This document shows positions 39,360 through 49,935 of a stretch of DNA of 64,000 nucleotides, in pieces. Position 1 is the first letter of the stretch. Each line of letters starts with the position of its first letter. Under the pieces are notes generated by a model. The model ran no database searches. It was not told where the DNA came from and worked only from the letters and a program-made list of their open reading frames with translations. Position numbers and translations under genes: made by a program. The stretch lies in assembly GCF_030696665.1 (NCBI RefSeq), contig NZ_JAUYRV010000028.1, positions 124,001-188,000 on the forward strand, in the 5' to 3' direction. The DNA is from Novosphingobium sp. GTDB lineage: Bacteria > Pseudomonadota > Alphaproteobacteria > Sphingomonadales > Sphingomonadaceae.

Positions 39360-39606
39360 GATTTGCCTAGTTCATGATTTGATTGGGCTACTGGTGATGC
39401 ACTGCCATAATACAGTCAGACGCACAACGGCCCGTCGGTCAGGCGTGATCCACACCCTGAGCGCGAGCGACCAATCTGGTTGCGAATGAAAATAGTTTCT
39501 TGCCATTGCCGAACGTGCGACTAAAGCGCGTGCCTTTGCTGCGCGGGAGAGGCGCGGCACTTGCATTATTGACACGACAACCACAACCACGAGGCCGCCC
39601 GCTCGC

Positions 39607-41631
39607 ATGGCTCAGGATAACATGACGACCGCTCCGATCAACGGCGCCCAACCTGCAACTGCCCCCGCGCCTGACGAATGGTTCGGCCATCCGGCGCAAC
39701 TCAAGCGCCTGTTCACCACCGAGATGTGGGAACGCTTCGGCTACTACGGGATGCGGGCGATCCTGACGCTCTATCTGGCCAAGCATTTCCTGTTCAACGA
39801 TGCCACCAGCACAGGCATTTATGGCGGCTTTACCGCACTGGTCTATCTTACTCCGCTGATCGGCGGACTCCTCGCAGACCGCTATCTCGGCTCGAAGCGC
39901 TCCGTCAAATTCGGCGCGATTCTGATGGCCATTGGCTACTTCATGCTCTGCTTCGGCGGCGAGGCAGCGAAGCCTTATGCCGTGATCGAAGGCCAGCGTT
40001 ATGACGTGGCTGTTTCAGAAATTGCCGGCCCTGAAGGCGCGACCAAGGAAGTTCGCTCGCTGGAAATGGGCGGCCAGCGGCTCGAAATCGTCGGCAACGA
40101 TGACAAGTCGGTCTCGCTAAAGGCTGCCGATGGCACCGAGACAAAGCGTGTCGCGCCCGGCGGCTTTGAATCCGATGGCGAACGCTCCCCCTTCCACATC
40201 GGCATTCTGCTGATTGGCCTCTCGCTCGTCACCGTCGGCAACGGCTTTTTCAAACCCAACATCTCCACCATCGTCGGTACGCTCTACGCCGATGGAGACC
40301 GCCGCCGCGATTCAGGCTTCACCATCTTTTACATGGGCATCAATCTCGGCTCGCTGATTTCACAGTTCTTCTGCCCGATCCTTGCCGAAGCAGTCGGCTG
40401 GTGGGCGGGCTTCGGCCTTGCGGCGCTGGGCATGACCTTTTCGTGGGTGCTGTTCCAGTTCGATGGCGGACGCCTTGATGGCTATGGCGAACGTCCTGCC
40501 GGGGCCGATCCGCGCAAGGATTGGCTGATTTATGGTGCGGCTGTGGTCTGCGTCCCGCTGTTCTTCTTCCTGTTTACCAACCTGATGGCCTATGTGCCAC
40601 CAGCTGCTGGCGAGGGACTGGTCGGATACTTCCTTGGCCTGCCGATCATGGGCAAGATGATGTTCGGCACTTTCCTCATCGCAGTTCCCGGCATCCTGAT
40701 CTGGGCGCTGACCGCAGGCAACCGCGTTGAATTCCAGATGATGCTGGCGGCGATGGTGCTGATCGTGTTCAACACCGTGTTCTGGACGCTGTTCGAACAG
40801 GCCGGATCGTCGCTCACCCTGTTTGCCGAACGCAACACCATGCTCGAAGTGGGCTGGACGCGCCCGCTCTTCGCCATGTTCCGCGAAACGCCTGCCAGCT
40901 ATTACCTGTTCTTTGCCCTGCTTCTTGGCGGGCTTGGCTGGGCGCTGACGTGGTTTTTCGGCAATGGCGAGGCGCCTGAAACAAAGCGCAAGATGGCAAT
41001 GGCCTTTGGTCTGGTCATGCTCGCAGGGTTCGGCGGAATGGCCTATGCGCGCAGCCTCGGCTTTGGCAACGATGCGGTTTATGTCATGCCTGCAGGCCAG
41101 ACGCAGATCTTCAACGCGCTGTTCATCGTCACGCTCGCCCCGCTGTTCAGTGTGATGTGGAACGCAATGGCGCGGCGAGGGGTTGAGCCTTCAATCCCGA
41201 TCAAGTTCGCTATCGCGCTGATGGGCGTGGGCGGCGGGTTCCTGCTGCTGGTGTGGGGCGCGCAGTTCGCCGATGCGCAGTTCAAGGTCGGGCTGATGTG
41301 GCTTGCCGGGCTTTATCTCATCCATTCGATGGCCGAGCTGTGCATCTCGCCGGTCGGCCTGTCGATGATCACCAAGCTGTCAATGGCGCGCATCGTGGGC
41401 ATGATGATGGGTGTGTGGTTCCTGTCCATTGCGGTCGCGCAATATGTTGCAGGGATGGTGGCCCAGGTTGCCAGCGTCGAAACGGTCGGCGGGCAGGTTA
41501 CCAACCTCAAGGTCAGCCTCGATACGTATGTCGGGGTGTTCACCACGATTGGCCTGGTATCGGTCTGTGTCGGAGCTGTGCTGCTCGTCATAGCGATCCC
41601 TCTGAAAAAGCTTATGCATGGCGTGACTTGA
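39607..41631 (+). CDS. Peptide MFS transporter (POT/PTR family)
   Basis: TTEMWERFGYYGMRAILTLYL; ADRYLGSKRSV; GNGFFKPNISTIVG; IFYMGINLGSL. Confidence 0.96.
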   Translation: MAQDNMTTAPINGAQPATAPAPDEWFGHPAQLKRLFTTEMWERFGYYGMRAILTLYLAKHFLFNDATSTGIYGGFTALVYLTPLIGGLLADRYLGSKRSVKFGAILMAIGYFMLCFGGEAAKPYAVIEGQRYDVAVSEIAGPEGATKEVRSLEMGGQRLEIVGNDDKSVSLKAADGTETKRVAPGGFESDGERSPFHIGILLIGLSLVTVGNGFFKPNISTIVGTLYADGDRRRDSGFTIFYMGINLGSLISQFFCPILAEAVGWWAGFGLAALGMTFSWVLFQFDGGRLDGYGERPAGADPRKDWLIYGAAVVCVPLFFFLFTNLMAYVPPAAGEGLVGYFLGLPIMGKMMFGTFLIAVPGILIWALTAGNRVEFQMMLAAMVLIVFNTVFWTLFEQAGSSLTLFAERNTMLEVGWTRPLFAMFRETPASYYLFFALLLGGLGWALTWFFGNGEAPETKRKMAMAFGLVMLAGFGGMAYARSLGFGNDAVYVMPAGQTQIFNALFIVTLAPLFSVMWNAMARRGVEPSIPIKFAIALMGVGGGFLLLVWGAQFADAQFKVGLMWLAGLYLIHSMAELCISPVGLSMITKLSMARIVGMMMGVWFLSIAVAQYVAGMVAQVASVETVGGQVTNLKVSLDTYVGVFTTIGLVSVCVGAVLLVIAIPLKKLMHGVT

Positions 41632-41779
41632 CCGGAACTGGTTTGTTGGCAGTAAACTTGGTCCAGATCGGAACAAATCGGCGGTAACGCTGGTTGCCAG
41701 TGTTCGGTCGTCAAACTAGGCGAAGACATCAAAACGATACGGTTCGGGTCGCAGCGAACCGACGGAGATGGGGGATCAA

Positions 41780-42460
41780 ATGGATGCTTCGTTGGTCCAC
41801 CTTCTGGTGGCGACTTGTGCTTTTGTGGCAAGCCACTTTATCATGTCAGGGCCATTGCGTGGCGCGCTGACATCTAAATTCGGTGCCCAAGCCTTCCTGC
41901 TGTTCTACTCGTTCGTGTCGATTGGCACCTTGGCGTGGGCCATAGTCGTGTTTGATCGTACTGATGCGGGTGCGGCGCTGTGGGACGGGATGCATCCGCT
42001 TTCGTGGTTTGTTGCCAGTGTGCTGACAGTCGTCGCCACGGCTTTCCTGCTGCCCTCGTTCGCCCGCAATCCGGCGCTTCCGGGCAAGAATGCAGCGGGG
42101 CTTGGCACCGTGATCCCCTCGGGCGTGTTCAAGATCACCCGCCACCCGATGATGTGGGGCATCGCACTGTGGGCTTTGGGTCACATCATCGCCGCGCCCA
42201 CTGGCCGCTCTATCGTGTTGATGGCCGGGATGATCGTGCTCGCGCTCCTCGGCTCGCACTTTCAGGACAAGCGCAAGGGTGCATGGAACAAGCGCGAATA
42301 CGGCCCGTGGCTGCGTCGCACTTCGTTCTGGCCGCGCTTTGAACACTTCGGCGCGATCGGCGTGATCTGGATTATCGCCTTTCTGGTGTGGTTCCTGATC
42401 ACATGGGCGCACTATCAGTTCTTCGGCGTGCCCGCCGGCCTGTGGTTGTGGATCGGCTGA
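41780..42460 (+). CDS. NnrU-family membrane protein
   Basis: ASHFIMSGPLRGALTSKFG...FKITRHPMMWGIALWALGHIIA...GSHFQDKRKGAWNKREYGPWL; start chosen by GGGGG SD 6 nt upstream. Confidence 0.87.
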   Translation: MDASLVHLLVATCAFVASHFIMSGPLRGALTSKFGAQAFLLFYSFVSIGTLAWAIVVFDRTDAGAALWDGMHPLSWFVASVLTVVATAFLLPSFARNPALPGKNAAGLGTVIPSGVFKITRHPMMWGIALWALGHIIAAPTGRSIVLMAGMIVLALLGSHFQDKRKGAWNKREYGPWLRRTSFWPRFEHFGAIGVIWIIAFLVWFLITWAHYQFFGVPAGLWLWIG

Positions 42461-42478
42461 TCTCAAGGCGGCTGCCAA

Positions 42479-44893
42479 TCAGTCCGCCCGCATCGCCGCT
42501 GCCGCCAACGTTTCCGCTTCCACCAACAACTCATCGTCTGCCGCTCCGGCAGGCGTGGTTTCGCGCCCGATCATCACCAGCACCGGCACGGCCAGCGGGC
42601 TGACGCGGTCCAGTTCGACATGGACCAACTGGCCCACCGCCCTGTCGAGCAAGTCGCCCAGCCGCCCCACATCGGTCATCCGTGCCCGCGCATCGGCCCA
42701 TGCCGCCTCAATCAGCAGGTGATCCGGCTCATACCGGCGCAGCACGTCATAGATCAGGTCGGTCGAAAACGTCACTTGCTTGCCCGATTTGCGCTTGCCC
42801 GGATGTTGCCGCTCCACCAGCCCCGAAATCACCGCCACTTCGCGGAAAGCGCGGCGCAGCAGGTGCGATTCCTGCACCCATTCCACAAATTCATGCGCCA
42901 GAATATCGGGCGATAGCAGCGGTGCAGGATCACCCACCGGCCGCGCGCCCCACACCGCGAGCGAATAGTCGTTGGCCACAAACCCCAGCGGCACCAACCC
43001 GCGCTCGTTCATTCGCCGCGTGATCAGCATGCCGAGCGACTGGTTCGCGTTCCACCCCTCGAAGGTGTAGTAGACTGTATAGTGCTTGTTCTGATGCGGA
43101 AAACTCTCCGCCAGCAGCATCCCCGGTCCCGGCAACTTGCTGCGCCAGTCCTGCATTTCCAGCCATTCGCGCACGTCATCGGGAAACCGCGCCCAGCCCG
43201 CGCGGTCCACCAACAGCCCCCGCACCCGATCCGAAAGGTGCGTAGTCAGCGGCAGCCGCGCGCCCATGTAGCTCGGAATCTGCCCGGGCTTCTTCGCCGC
43301 CCGCACGATCAGTTCCAGATCGCGCACGCCCTCAACCTCAAGGTCCATCCCCGCAAACCGGATCGTATCGCCCGGCGATAGAGACGCGCCGAACCCTTCC
43401 TCGACCTTGCCCAGCGAACGCCCGTTGCGGAACCGCACGTCCAGCATCTCGGAATCGACGATGATCCCCGCGTTCAACCGATGCCGTGCCGCGTGCTCAG
43501 GATGCGTCAGCCGCCACGTGCCGCTCCGGTCCCGCACGATCCGCTTGAACCTGTCATAGGCGCGCAGCGCGTATCCTCCGGTAGCCACGAAGGCCAGCAC
43601 CCGCTGCCATTGCGCGTCATCAATCCATCGATAAGGATGGGCCGATTGCACTTCGGCCAGCAGCGCCACCTCGTCAAAAGGCCCCGCACAGGCACAAGCC
43701 ATCACATGCTGCGCCAGCACGTCCAGCCCGCCCGCGCGGAACTCCTCGCCATCGCGCTTGCCTTCATGCACCGCTTCCTGCGCCGCAAACGCTTCCAGAA
43801 ATTCAAAGCGATTGCCCGGCGCTAGCAGCGCCCTACTGGGGCAGTCGAGCCGGTGGTTGGCCCGCCCGATCCGCTGCAAAAGGCGCGACGAACCCTTGGG
43901 CGCGCCCATCTGCACCACCAGATCGACGTTGCCCCAGTCCACGCCCAGATCAAGGCTGGCGGTGCAGACCAGCGCACGCAATTCGCCCCGCGCCATCGCG
44001 CCTTCCACCTTGCGCCGCGCTTCCTTGGACAGCGACCCGTGGTGGATGCCGATGGGCAGCTTGTCTTCGTTCACATCCCACAGCAGCTGGAAGATATACT
44101 CCGCCAGAAAGCGCGTGTTGGTGAAGATCAGCGTGGTGTTGTTGCGCCGGATCTCGTCATACAGCTGCGGCACGGCCCACGCTGCTGCATGTCCGCCCCA
44201 CGGCACGCGCTGGTCCTCGGGGTGCAGGATCGAAAGCTCCGGCTTTGCGCCCTCCTCACCCTCCACCAGCCGCACCGAAGCGGCATTGCCATCGGGCGCA
44301 AGCCACGCACAGAAGTCCTGCGGATCGGCCACCGTGGCCGAAAGAGCCACCCGCCGCATGTCCGGCGCAATCCCCTGCAACCGCGCGAGCGCCAGCGCCA
44401 GCAAGTCCCCCCGCTTGCCCGTGGCAAAGGCATGGACCTCGTCCACGATCACTCGCCGCAGCCCGGCGAACATCGTTGCCGCCTCAGGATAGCTCAACAG
44501 GAGTGACAGCGATTCCGGCGTGGTCAGCAGCACATGCGGCGGCTTGGCCCGCTGTCGTGCCTTGCGATCAGACGGCGTATCCCCGCTGCGCGTCTCGATG
44601 CGAACCTTCAGCCCGATCTCGTCCACTGGCGTCAGCAGATTGCGCTGCACGTCATGCGCCAACGCCTTCAGCGGCGAGACATAGAGCGTGTGCAGCCCAT
44701 CGCCCGGCGGATCATCGCCCGCAAAGTCCGCCAGTGTCGGCAGGAACCCCGCCAGTGTCTTGCCAGCCCCGGTATCGGCCACCAGCAGCGCATGCTGCCC
44801 TGCACGTGCGGCCTCAAGCATCTCGGTCTGATGCCGCCGCACGCGCCAGCCCCGCGCGGTGAACCATTGGGTGATCGATGCGGGGAGTGTCAT
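42479..44893 (-). CDS. Lhr-like, ligase-associated-type DEXH box helicase
   Basis: VADTGAGKTLAGFLPTL; LYVSPLKALAHDVQRNL; VIVDEVHAFATGKRGDLLALAL; TASLDLGVDWGNVDLVVQMGAPKGSSRLLQRIGRANHR. Confidence 0.93.
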   Translation of the reverse strand: MTLPASITQWFTARGWRVRRHQTEMLEAARAGQHALLVADTGAGKTLAGFLPTLADFAGDDPPGDGLHTLYVSPLKALAHDVQRNLLTPVDEIGLKVRIETRSGDTPSDRKARQRAKPPHVLLTTPESLSLLLSYPEAATMFAGLRRVIVDEVHAFATGKRGDLLALALARLQGIAPDMRRVALSATVADPQDFCAWLAPDGNAASVRLVEGEEGAKPELSILHPEDQRVPWGGHAAAWAVPQLYDEIRRNNTTLIFTNTRFLAEYIFQLLWDVNEDKLPIGIHHGSLSKEARRKVEGAMARGELRALVCTASLDLGVDWGNVDLVVQMGAPKGSSRLLQRIGRANHRLDCPSRALLAPGNRFEFLEAFAAQEAVHEGKRDGEEFRAGGLDVLAQHVMACACAGPFDEVALLAEVQSAHPYRWIDDAQWQRVLAFVATGGYALRAYDRFKRIVRDRSGTWRLTHPEHAARHRLNAGIIVDSEMLDVRFRNGRSLGKVEEGFGASLSPGDTIRFAGMDLEVEGVRDLELIVRAAKKPGQIPSYMGARLPLTTHLSDRVRGLLVDRAGWARFPDDVREWLEMQDWRSKLPGPGMLLAESFPHQNKHYTVYYTFEGWNANQSLGMLITRRMNERGLVPLGFVANDYSLAVWGARPVGDPAPLLSPDILAHEFVEWVQESHLLRRAFREVAVISGLVERQHPGKRKSGKQVTFSTDLIYDVLRRYEPDHLLIEAAWADARARMTDVGRLGDLLDRAVGQLVHVELDRVSPLAVPVLVMIGRETTPAGAADDELLVEAETLAAAAMRAD

Positions 44894-44916
44894 TGCCCCT
44901 TTATGTAGGCGCGCGC

Positions 44917-46722
44917 TCACAGAACCGAAAGGATGGCCTCGCGTTCCTTGCCCGGCCACGCCAGCGCCGCGTCGATCAGCGCAATCGTCACCGCACACTG
45001 GTCGGCATCAGAACCCTGACCATTCATCGCTTTGCGGATACGCTCTTCGGGAATGCCGGACAGCGTCATCACCTTGTCCACCAGCGCGCCGGGCACTTGC
45101 GCATTGCCCGGCGCAATCCGCGCAGGCGGACCAAGCTGGCTGGCATCAAGCATCCGCACCGCCAATTTGCGCTCCGCGCCCAGCACTGCATCGGGCACCG
45201 CCACTTGCCGATCCATCCTGCGCGTGCGGACAAAGGCCATGCACTGCGCCGCACCCACCTCGCGCGCGGCCCGCAGCAGGTCAGCGCGCACCTGTTGCAC
45301 ATCGGCTAGCAGCGGCCCTTTCTCCACCAGCGCGGTGGCATACATCCGCTCTCGCACCAGATCGTGAACCTTGGCCGTATAGGCCGCCGCGTCGCTGCCA
45401 TCGCTGCGCGCAATCGTGCGGTTGGCGGTGAACAGGGCGGCAAGGTCTGGCTGGAGCGATTTCAGCCCGTCCAGCGTGATTTCCGGGCCGAAGATCCGGT
45501 TCAGTGCGCCCTGGATTGCCTTGCCATCCTCGGCAATCTCGCTGGCCGATAGCGCGACCGGCGGTGGCGGGGTTGATCCGTCGGGCGTCCGGTCGGCCAG
45601 CGCAAAGCGCAGGATCTGCACCACCAGAATCGCTGCAAATATCCATAGCCGCGTTTTGCTGAACCAGCCAGAACCCGTGTCCGCACCCTCGGGCTTGTCC
45701 CAAAGCGCCACACGCCACGGATCAAAGTGATGTTCGATTTCGGGAAAGTTCTTGCGCACGCCCGCCAGCAATTGCTCCACATCGGCGCGCTTCACGAACC
45801 AGCCCTTGCGACTGCCCTGCTGCGCCGGCGTGGTCAATTCCACCCACGCCTTGTGCAGCGGATGCTTTGGTTCCAGCACTTTCTCGCGGAACCGCAATCC
45901 CCGCAGCCGCGCATTCAGGAATGCCACCGATGGCCGCTCTGATACCTGCCCGCGCTCGCTTTCCCAGCCGAACACTGCCGCCGCAGGCTCCAGCAACGGG
46001 GCGGAACGTGGCCAAGCCCCGGTCAGCAGGCGCGCCAGCCAGTTGTCGATCTCGTCAAAGGCGGTCACGCTTACCGTTTCGGCATGGCGCAGCACCGCTT
46101 TCAGATGGCCCAGCGCCATCGCCTCTTCCCACCCTTCCAGCGGGGGTGGCGTGGCGTCTCTGGCATCCTGCGGCTCGTCCACATAGAGCAGCCGGTGCAG
46201 GGCCTGTTCGTGCGCCCACGCGGGCATGACCGCATCGGACGTGGCTTCCAGCCCCAGCAGGACGGGCCGCGCAAAGGGATCGCGCCCCACCCCGATGGCC
46301 TGTTCCGCCGGCGCCTGCGCTGCCGAAAAGCCCGTCGTCACGTCCAGCTTGGGCGCGTTATCGCCCAGCCGCGTCGTCAGGCTCGGATCGGCTTCACCCC
46401 GCGCGGAAGGTGCAGCATAAAGCCAACTTGAGGTTTCGGATTCTTGATGCGATTCCAAAGCCCTGGCCGGTTGTGGGTCCGGCTCGGACGCGTCTATTGG
46501 CGTCACCCCGGCGAAGGAATCAAATTCATCCTCCACCGCCGGCTTTGCCTGCATCCTTGCCCAGCGCAGCGCTGCATCACGTGCCTCGCGCAGGCGGGCA
46601 TAGCCATCGACGTCCTTGTCGATGTCCATTGCCTTCAGCCGCTCGGCATAGGCGCGACGGATCGCCGCCACGTCGGGCGTCTTTTTGATCCCGAGGACTT
46701 GCCAGGCCTGAGTCGGTGTCAA
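44917..46722 (-). CDS. J-domain-like membrane protein (HscC cochaperone-type) lacking HPD
   Basis: N-term MTPTQAWQVLGIKKTPDVAAIRRAYAERLKAMDIDKDVDGYARLREARDAALRWAR; single TM near the middle (TRLWIFAAILVVQILRFAL). Confidence 0.75.
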   Translation of the reverse strand: MTPTQAWQVLGIKKTPDVAAIRRAYAERLKAMDIDKDVDGYARLREARDAALRWARMQAKPAVEDEFDSFAGVTPIDASEPDPQPARALESHQESETSSWLYAAPSARGEADPSLTTRLGDNAPKLDVTTGFSAAQAPAEQAIGVGRDPFARPVLLGLEATSDAVMPAWAHEQALHRLLYVDEPQDARDATPPPLEGWEEAMALGHLKAVLRHAETVSVTAFDEIDNWLARLLTGAWPRSAPLLEPAAAVFGWESERGQVSERPSVAFLNARLRGLRFREKVLEPKHPLHKAWVELTTPAQQGSRKGWFVKRADVEQLLAGVRKNFPEIEHHFDPWRVALWDKPEGADTGSGWFSKTRLWIFAAILVVQILRFALADRTPDGSTPPPPVALSASEIAEDGKAIQGALNRIFGPEITLDGLKSLQPDLAALFTANRTIARSDGSDAAAYTAKVHDLVRERMYATALVEKGPLLADVQQVRADLLRAAREVGAAQCMAFVRTRRMDRQVAVPDAVLGAERKLAVRMLDASQLGPPARIAPGNAQVPGALVDKVMTLSGIPEERIRKAMNGQGSDADQCAVTIALIDAALAWPGKEREAILSVL

Positions 46723-48437
46723 AGCGGCGGGTTCGCTTCCAGCATGTCGAGCAGCCCGCTAAGGTCCGCCGCTGCATCGGCAATCCGGCGCGGGTCCTGG
46801 CTGTCGAGAGCGGTCACGAACATGCGCGTGCGGTCACCCACCACCGCGCGCACATCGCCCAGAAACTCCTCGTAACACCGCTCTGCCCGCGCCAGCAGCA
46901 TCTGGTTGGTCGCCTCTTCGCGCGGATGGTGCTTCAGCGCGGCCAGCGCCTTGCGCCGCGATTCCAGATCGCTGGCGGCCTTGCGATCTTCCTCGTCGAT
47001 GATCACCAGATTGTGCTTCGCGCCGGTCAGTGGCACTTCCACGTCCACTTCCAGCAGCCCCGAACTGTCATAGGAAAAGCGCACATCGATGGCCACTTCC
47101 CCCGCAGGGCGCGGCGGCACCGGCACTTTCAGCTGGCCCAGATGGACATTGCCCGAAACTTCGCGCGCCTCGCCCTGATAGATCTTCACCTCGATCTGTT
47201 TCTGCCCATCACCCATCGTGCTGAACACGCCCGATCGGCTGACCGGCACCGGCGTGTTGCGCTCTATAATCGGGGAAAACAGCCCCTGCTGCACCGTGCC
47301 CCGCGCTGAATGCTCTGCCGTTTCAATGCCCAGCGTGAACGGGCAGACATCGGTGATGCGGATTTCCTCAAGACCGCTATCGCGTGCGATCAGACCGCCC
47401 TGAATTGCCGCGCCCAGTGCCACGGCGTGGTCAGGGTGGACCGATGAATTGGGGAACCGCCCGAACAGCCGCGTGATCGCCTTGCGCACCAGCGGCATGC
47501 GCGTCGCCCCGCCCACCAGCACCACTTCGCTCAAACTCGCAGCGTCGATCTGGCTGTCGCGCAAGGCCCGCACCACCGGATCGCGCAAACGCCGGATCAG
47601 CCCTTCGGCCTGCGCTTCAAACTCGCTGGCGGTGACGGTGGTGGAAAGCCGCGCGCCCTCCACGGTCAGTGCAAACTCCGCGTCCTGCCCGTCGCTCAAC
47701 CCCCGCTTGGTGCGCTCGGCTGCCTGCAACAGCAGCGCTTCGGCGCGGCGTTCATCGATCTTGCCCAGCAGGCCATCGGGATCGAGCCGCCCGCGCACCG
47801 CTGTGGCAATGGCGCTGTTGAAATCGTCCCCGCCCAGCCGGTTGTCTCCGGCAGAGGCGCGCACTTCGACAATGCCTTCGAACATCTCGACGATGGACAC
47901 ATCGAACGTGCCCCCGCCCAGATCGAACACCAGAAACGGCTCGCGCTCTTCCTTGTCCTGCAATCCAAAAGCCAGCGCGGCAGCCGTCGGCTCGTTGATC
48001 AGGCGGCGTACCGTCAGCCCCGCCAGCTCGCCCGCCCGGCGCGTCGCCTTGCGCTGGCGGTCGTTGAAATAGGCAGGAACGGTAATCACAGCCTCGGTCG
48101 GGCGCGTGCCGGTGTGGGCGGTTACGTCATCGCGCAGGGACATCAGCACCAGCGCGGACAATTCTTCGGCAGAGAATTCCTTTTTGCCCAGCTTCTGCTT
48201 GCGGTCCGTGCCCATCAGGCGCTTGAAACTGGTCGCGGTCGCCCCGTCTTTCAGGCCCACACGCTCCAGCGCGGCGGCGCCGACCAGCGTATTGCCATCG
48301 GGCAGGACCGAAACTGCAGACGGCGTCAGCGCCGCGCCCAACGCGTTTGGCACAAGGACGGCCTCGCCGCCGTCTTCATTGTTCTGCCATAGGGCCACCG
48401 CGCTGTTGGTGGTCCCCAGATCGATCCCGATGAGCAT
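46719..48437 (-). CDS. Hsp70-family chaperone, HscC-like
   Basis: MLIGIDLGTTNSAVALWQ; VITVPAYFNDRQRKATRRAGELAGLTVRRLINEPTAAALAFG; FDLGGGTFDVSIVEMFEGIVEV; VVLVGGATRMPLVRKAI; short C-terminus (572 aa in total). Confidence 0.94.
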   Translation of the reverse strand: MLIGIDLGTTNSAVALWQNNEDGGEAVLVPNALGAALTPSAVSVLPDGNTLVGAAALERVGLKDGATATSFKRLMGTDRKQKLGKKEFSAEELSALVLMSLRDDVTAHTGTRPTEAVITVPAYFNDRQRKATRRAGELAGLTVRRLINEPTAAALAFGLQDKEEREPFLVFDLGGGTFDVSIVEMFEGIVEVRASAGDNRLGGDDFNSAIATAVRGRLDPDGLLGKIDERRAEALLLQAAERTKRGLSDGQDAEFALTVEGARLSTTVTASEFEAQAEGLIRRLRDPVVRALRDSQIDAASLSEVVLVGGATRMPLVRKAITRLFGRFPNSSVHPDHAVALGAAIQGGLIARDSGLEEIRITDVCPFTLGIETAEHSARGTVQQGLFSPIIERNTPVPVSRSGVFSTMGDGQKQIEVKIYQGEAREVSGNVHLGQLKVPVPPRPAGEVAIDVRFSYDSSGLLEVDVEVPLTGAKHNLVIIDEEDRKAASDLESRRKALAALKHHPREEATNQMLLARAERCYEEFLGDVRAVVGDRTRMFVTALDSQDPRRIADAAADLSGLLDMLEANPPL

Positions 48438-48510
48438 TCGTCTTCCCGCGCTTTCAAGGCAGAGCGTGATGCGTCAGCGGCTGCGGATTTGGCAAGCGCA
48501 AAGCGGCGGT

Positions 48511-49929
48511 TCAGCCGCGTTTGAGGCCGACAGCGGCAAGACGCGCGTCCACTTCGGCCAGCAGGCCCGCCAAACCCTCGTCGCTGGTGCTTTCGGCGCG
48601 CACCACCAGCACATCCTGCGTGTTCGATGCGCGCAGCAGCCACCAGCCATCGGGCGTTTCCACGCGCACACCATCAATCTGGTGTACCTGGACCCCGTCG
48701 GGCACGCCATCGGCGATCAGTTGGCCCAGCACTTCGTCCACAACCGCAAACTTGCGCGCTTCGTCCACCTGAAAGCGAAGCTCGGGCGTAGCGATCCTTT
48801 CAGGCATCGCATCGCGCAGCGCGGTGAGGCTCATTCCGATTCGGACCGTGGCCGCAATCAGGCGGACGGCAGCATAAAGCGCGTCATCGTAGCCGAAGTA
48901 TTTGTCGGCAAAGAACATATGCCCGCTCATTTCACCGGCGAGCGGGGCACCAGTCTCCTTCATTTTGGACTTTAGCGGTGAGTGCCCGGTCTTCCACATC
49001 AGTGGTTTTCCACCCAGCTCTGCGATGCGCTCAAACAGCGTGGAACTGGCCTTTACATCGGCGATAACCATTGATTCCGGGGCATTCCGCAGCAAGTCTT
49101 CGGCGTAGATGCCCAGCAACTGATCACCCCAGATCACCCGCCCCTTGCTGTCCACCGCTCCTATCCTGTCGCCATCGCCGTCAAATGCCACTCCAAAGTC
49201 GAGGCATTGCTCCGCGACAGCGGCGCAAAGATCGGTGAGGTTGCCCTCAATCGTTGGATCAGGATGATGGTTGGGAAAATGGCCGTCCACGCTCGTATAA
49301 AGAAGGACATGGTATCCCGGCAGGCGCGCGGTCAGCGCGTCGATGATGGGACCAGCCGCGCCGTTTCCGGCATCCCAGCCGATGCGCAAAGCGTTGAGGG
49401 CTCCGCGATCGATCCCATCCAAAGCGCCGAGCAAGCAATCGACATAGGCTTCAGCAATGTCGGCGCATTGGACGCTGCCGTTCCCGCTCACCCATGCGGC
49501 TTCATCAGCGATGCGCCCGAGATCGATTATGTCGGACCCAAAGAACGGAGCGCCTTCAAGTACCATCTTGAAGCCATTGTGATTGGCGGGATTGTGGCTG
49601 CCGGTTACGTGAACGCCGCCCTGCACATCTGGAAATAGGGCTTTTGCGGCAGGTGTCGCCGCAAAATACAGCATCGGGCTTGGCCCCAATCCGATCCGCA
49701 CCACATCCAAGCCACTCGCCGTCAGCCCTTCGACCAGCGCGTGTTCCAGCATGGGTGAACTGAGCCGGCCGTCATACCCCACCGCCACCCGATTGCCGCC
49801 GCGCTGACGCACCACGCTGCCAAAGCTGCGGCCCACCGCATGGGCATCTTCAACTGACAGCGTCTCGCCAAAAACGCCGCGAATGTCGTATTCGCGCAGG
49901 ATCGAGGGGTGGAATTTATGCCCCGTCAT
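48511..49929 (-). CDS. Phosphomannomutase/phosphoglucomutase
   Basis: [64 protein letters not shown]. Confidence 0.96.
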   Translation of the reverse strand: MTGHKFHPSILREYDIRGVFGETLSVEDAHAVGRSFGSVVRQRGGNRVAVGYDGRLSSPMLEHALVEGLTASGLDVVRIGLGPSPMLYFAATPAAKALFPDVQGGVHVTGSHNPANHNGFKMVLEGAPFFGSDIIDLGRIADEAAWVSGNGSVQCADIAEAYVDCLLGALDGIDRGALNALRIGWDAGNGAAGPIIDALTARLPGYHVLLYTSVDGHFPNHHPDPTIEGNLTDLCAAVAEQCLDFGVAFDGDGDRIGAVDSKGRVIWGDQLLGIYAEDLLRNAPESMVIADVKASSTLFERIAELGGKPLMWKTGHSPLKSKMKETGAPLAGEMSGHMFFADKYFGYDDALYAAVRLIAATVRIGMSLTALRDAMPERIATPELRFQVDEARKFAVVDEVLGQLIADGVPDGVQVHQIDGVRVETPDGWWLLRASNTQDVLVVRAESTSDEGLAGLLAEVDARLAAVGLKRG

Positions 49930-49935
49930 GCGGGA

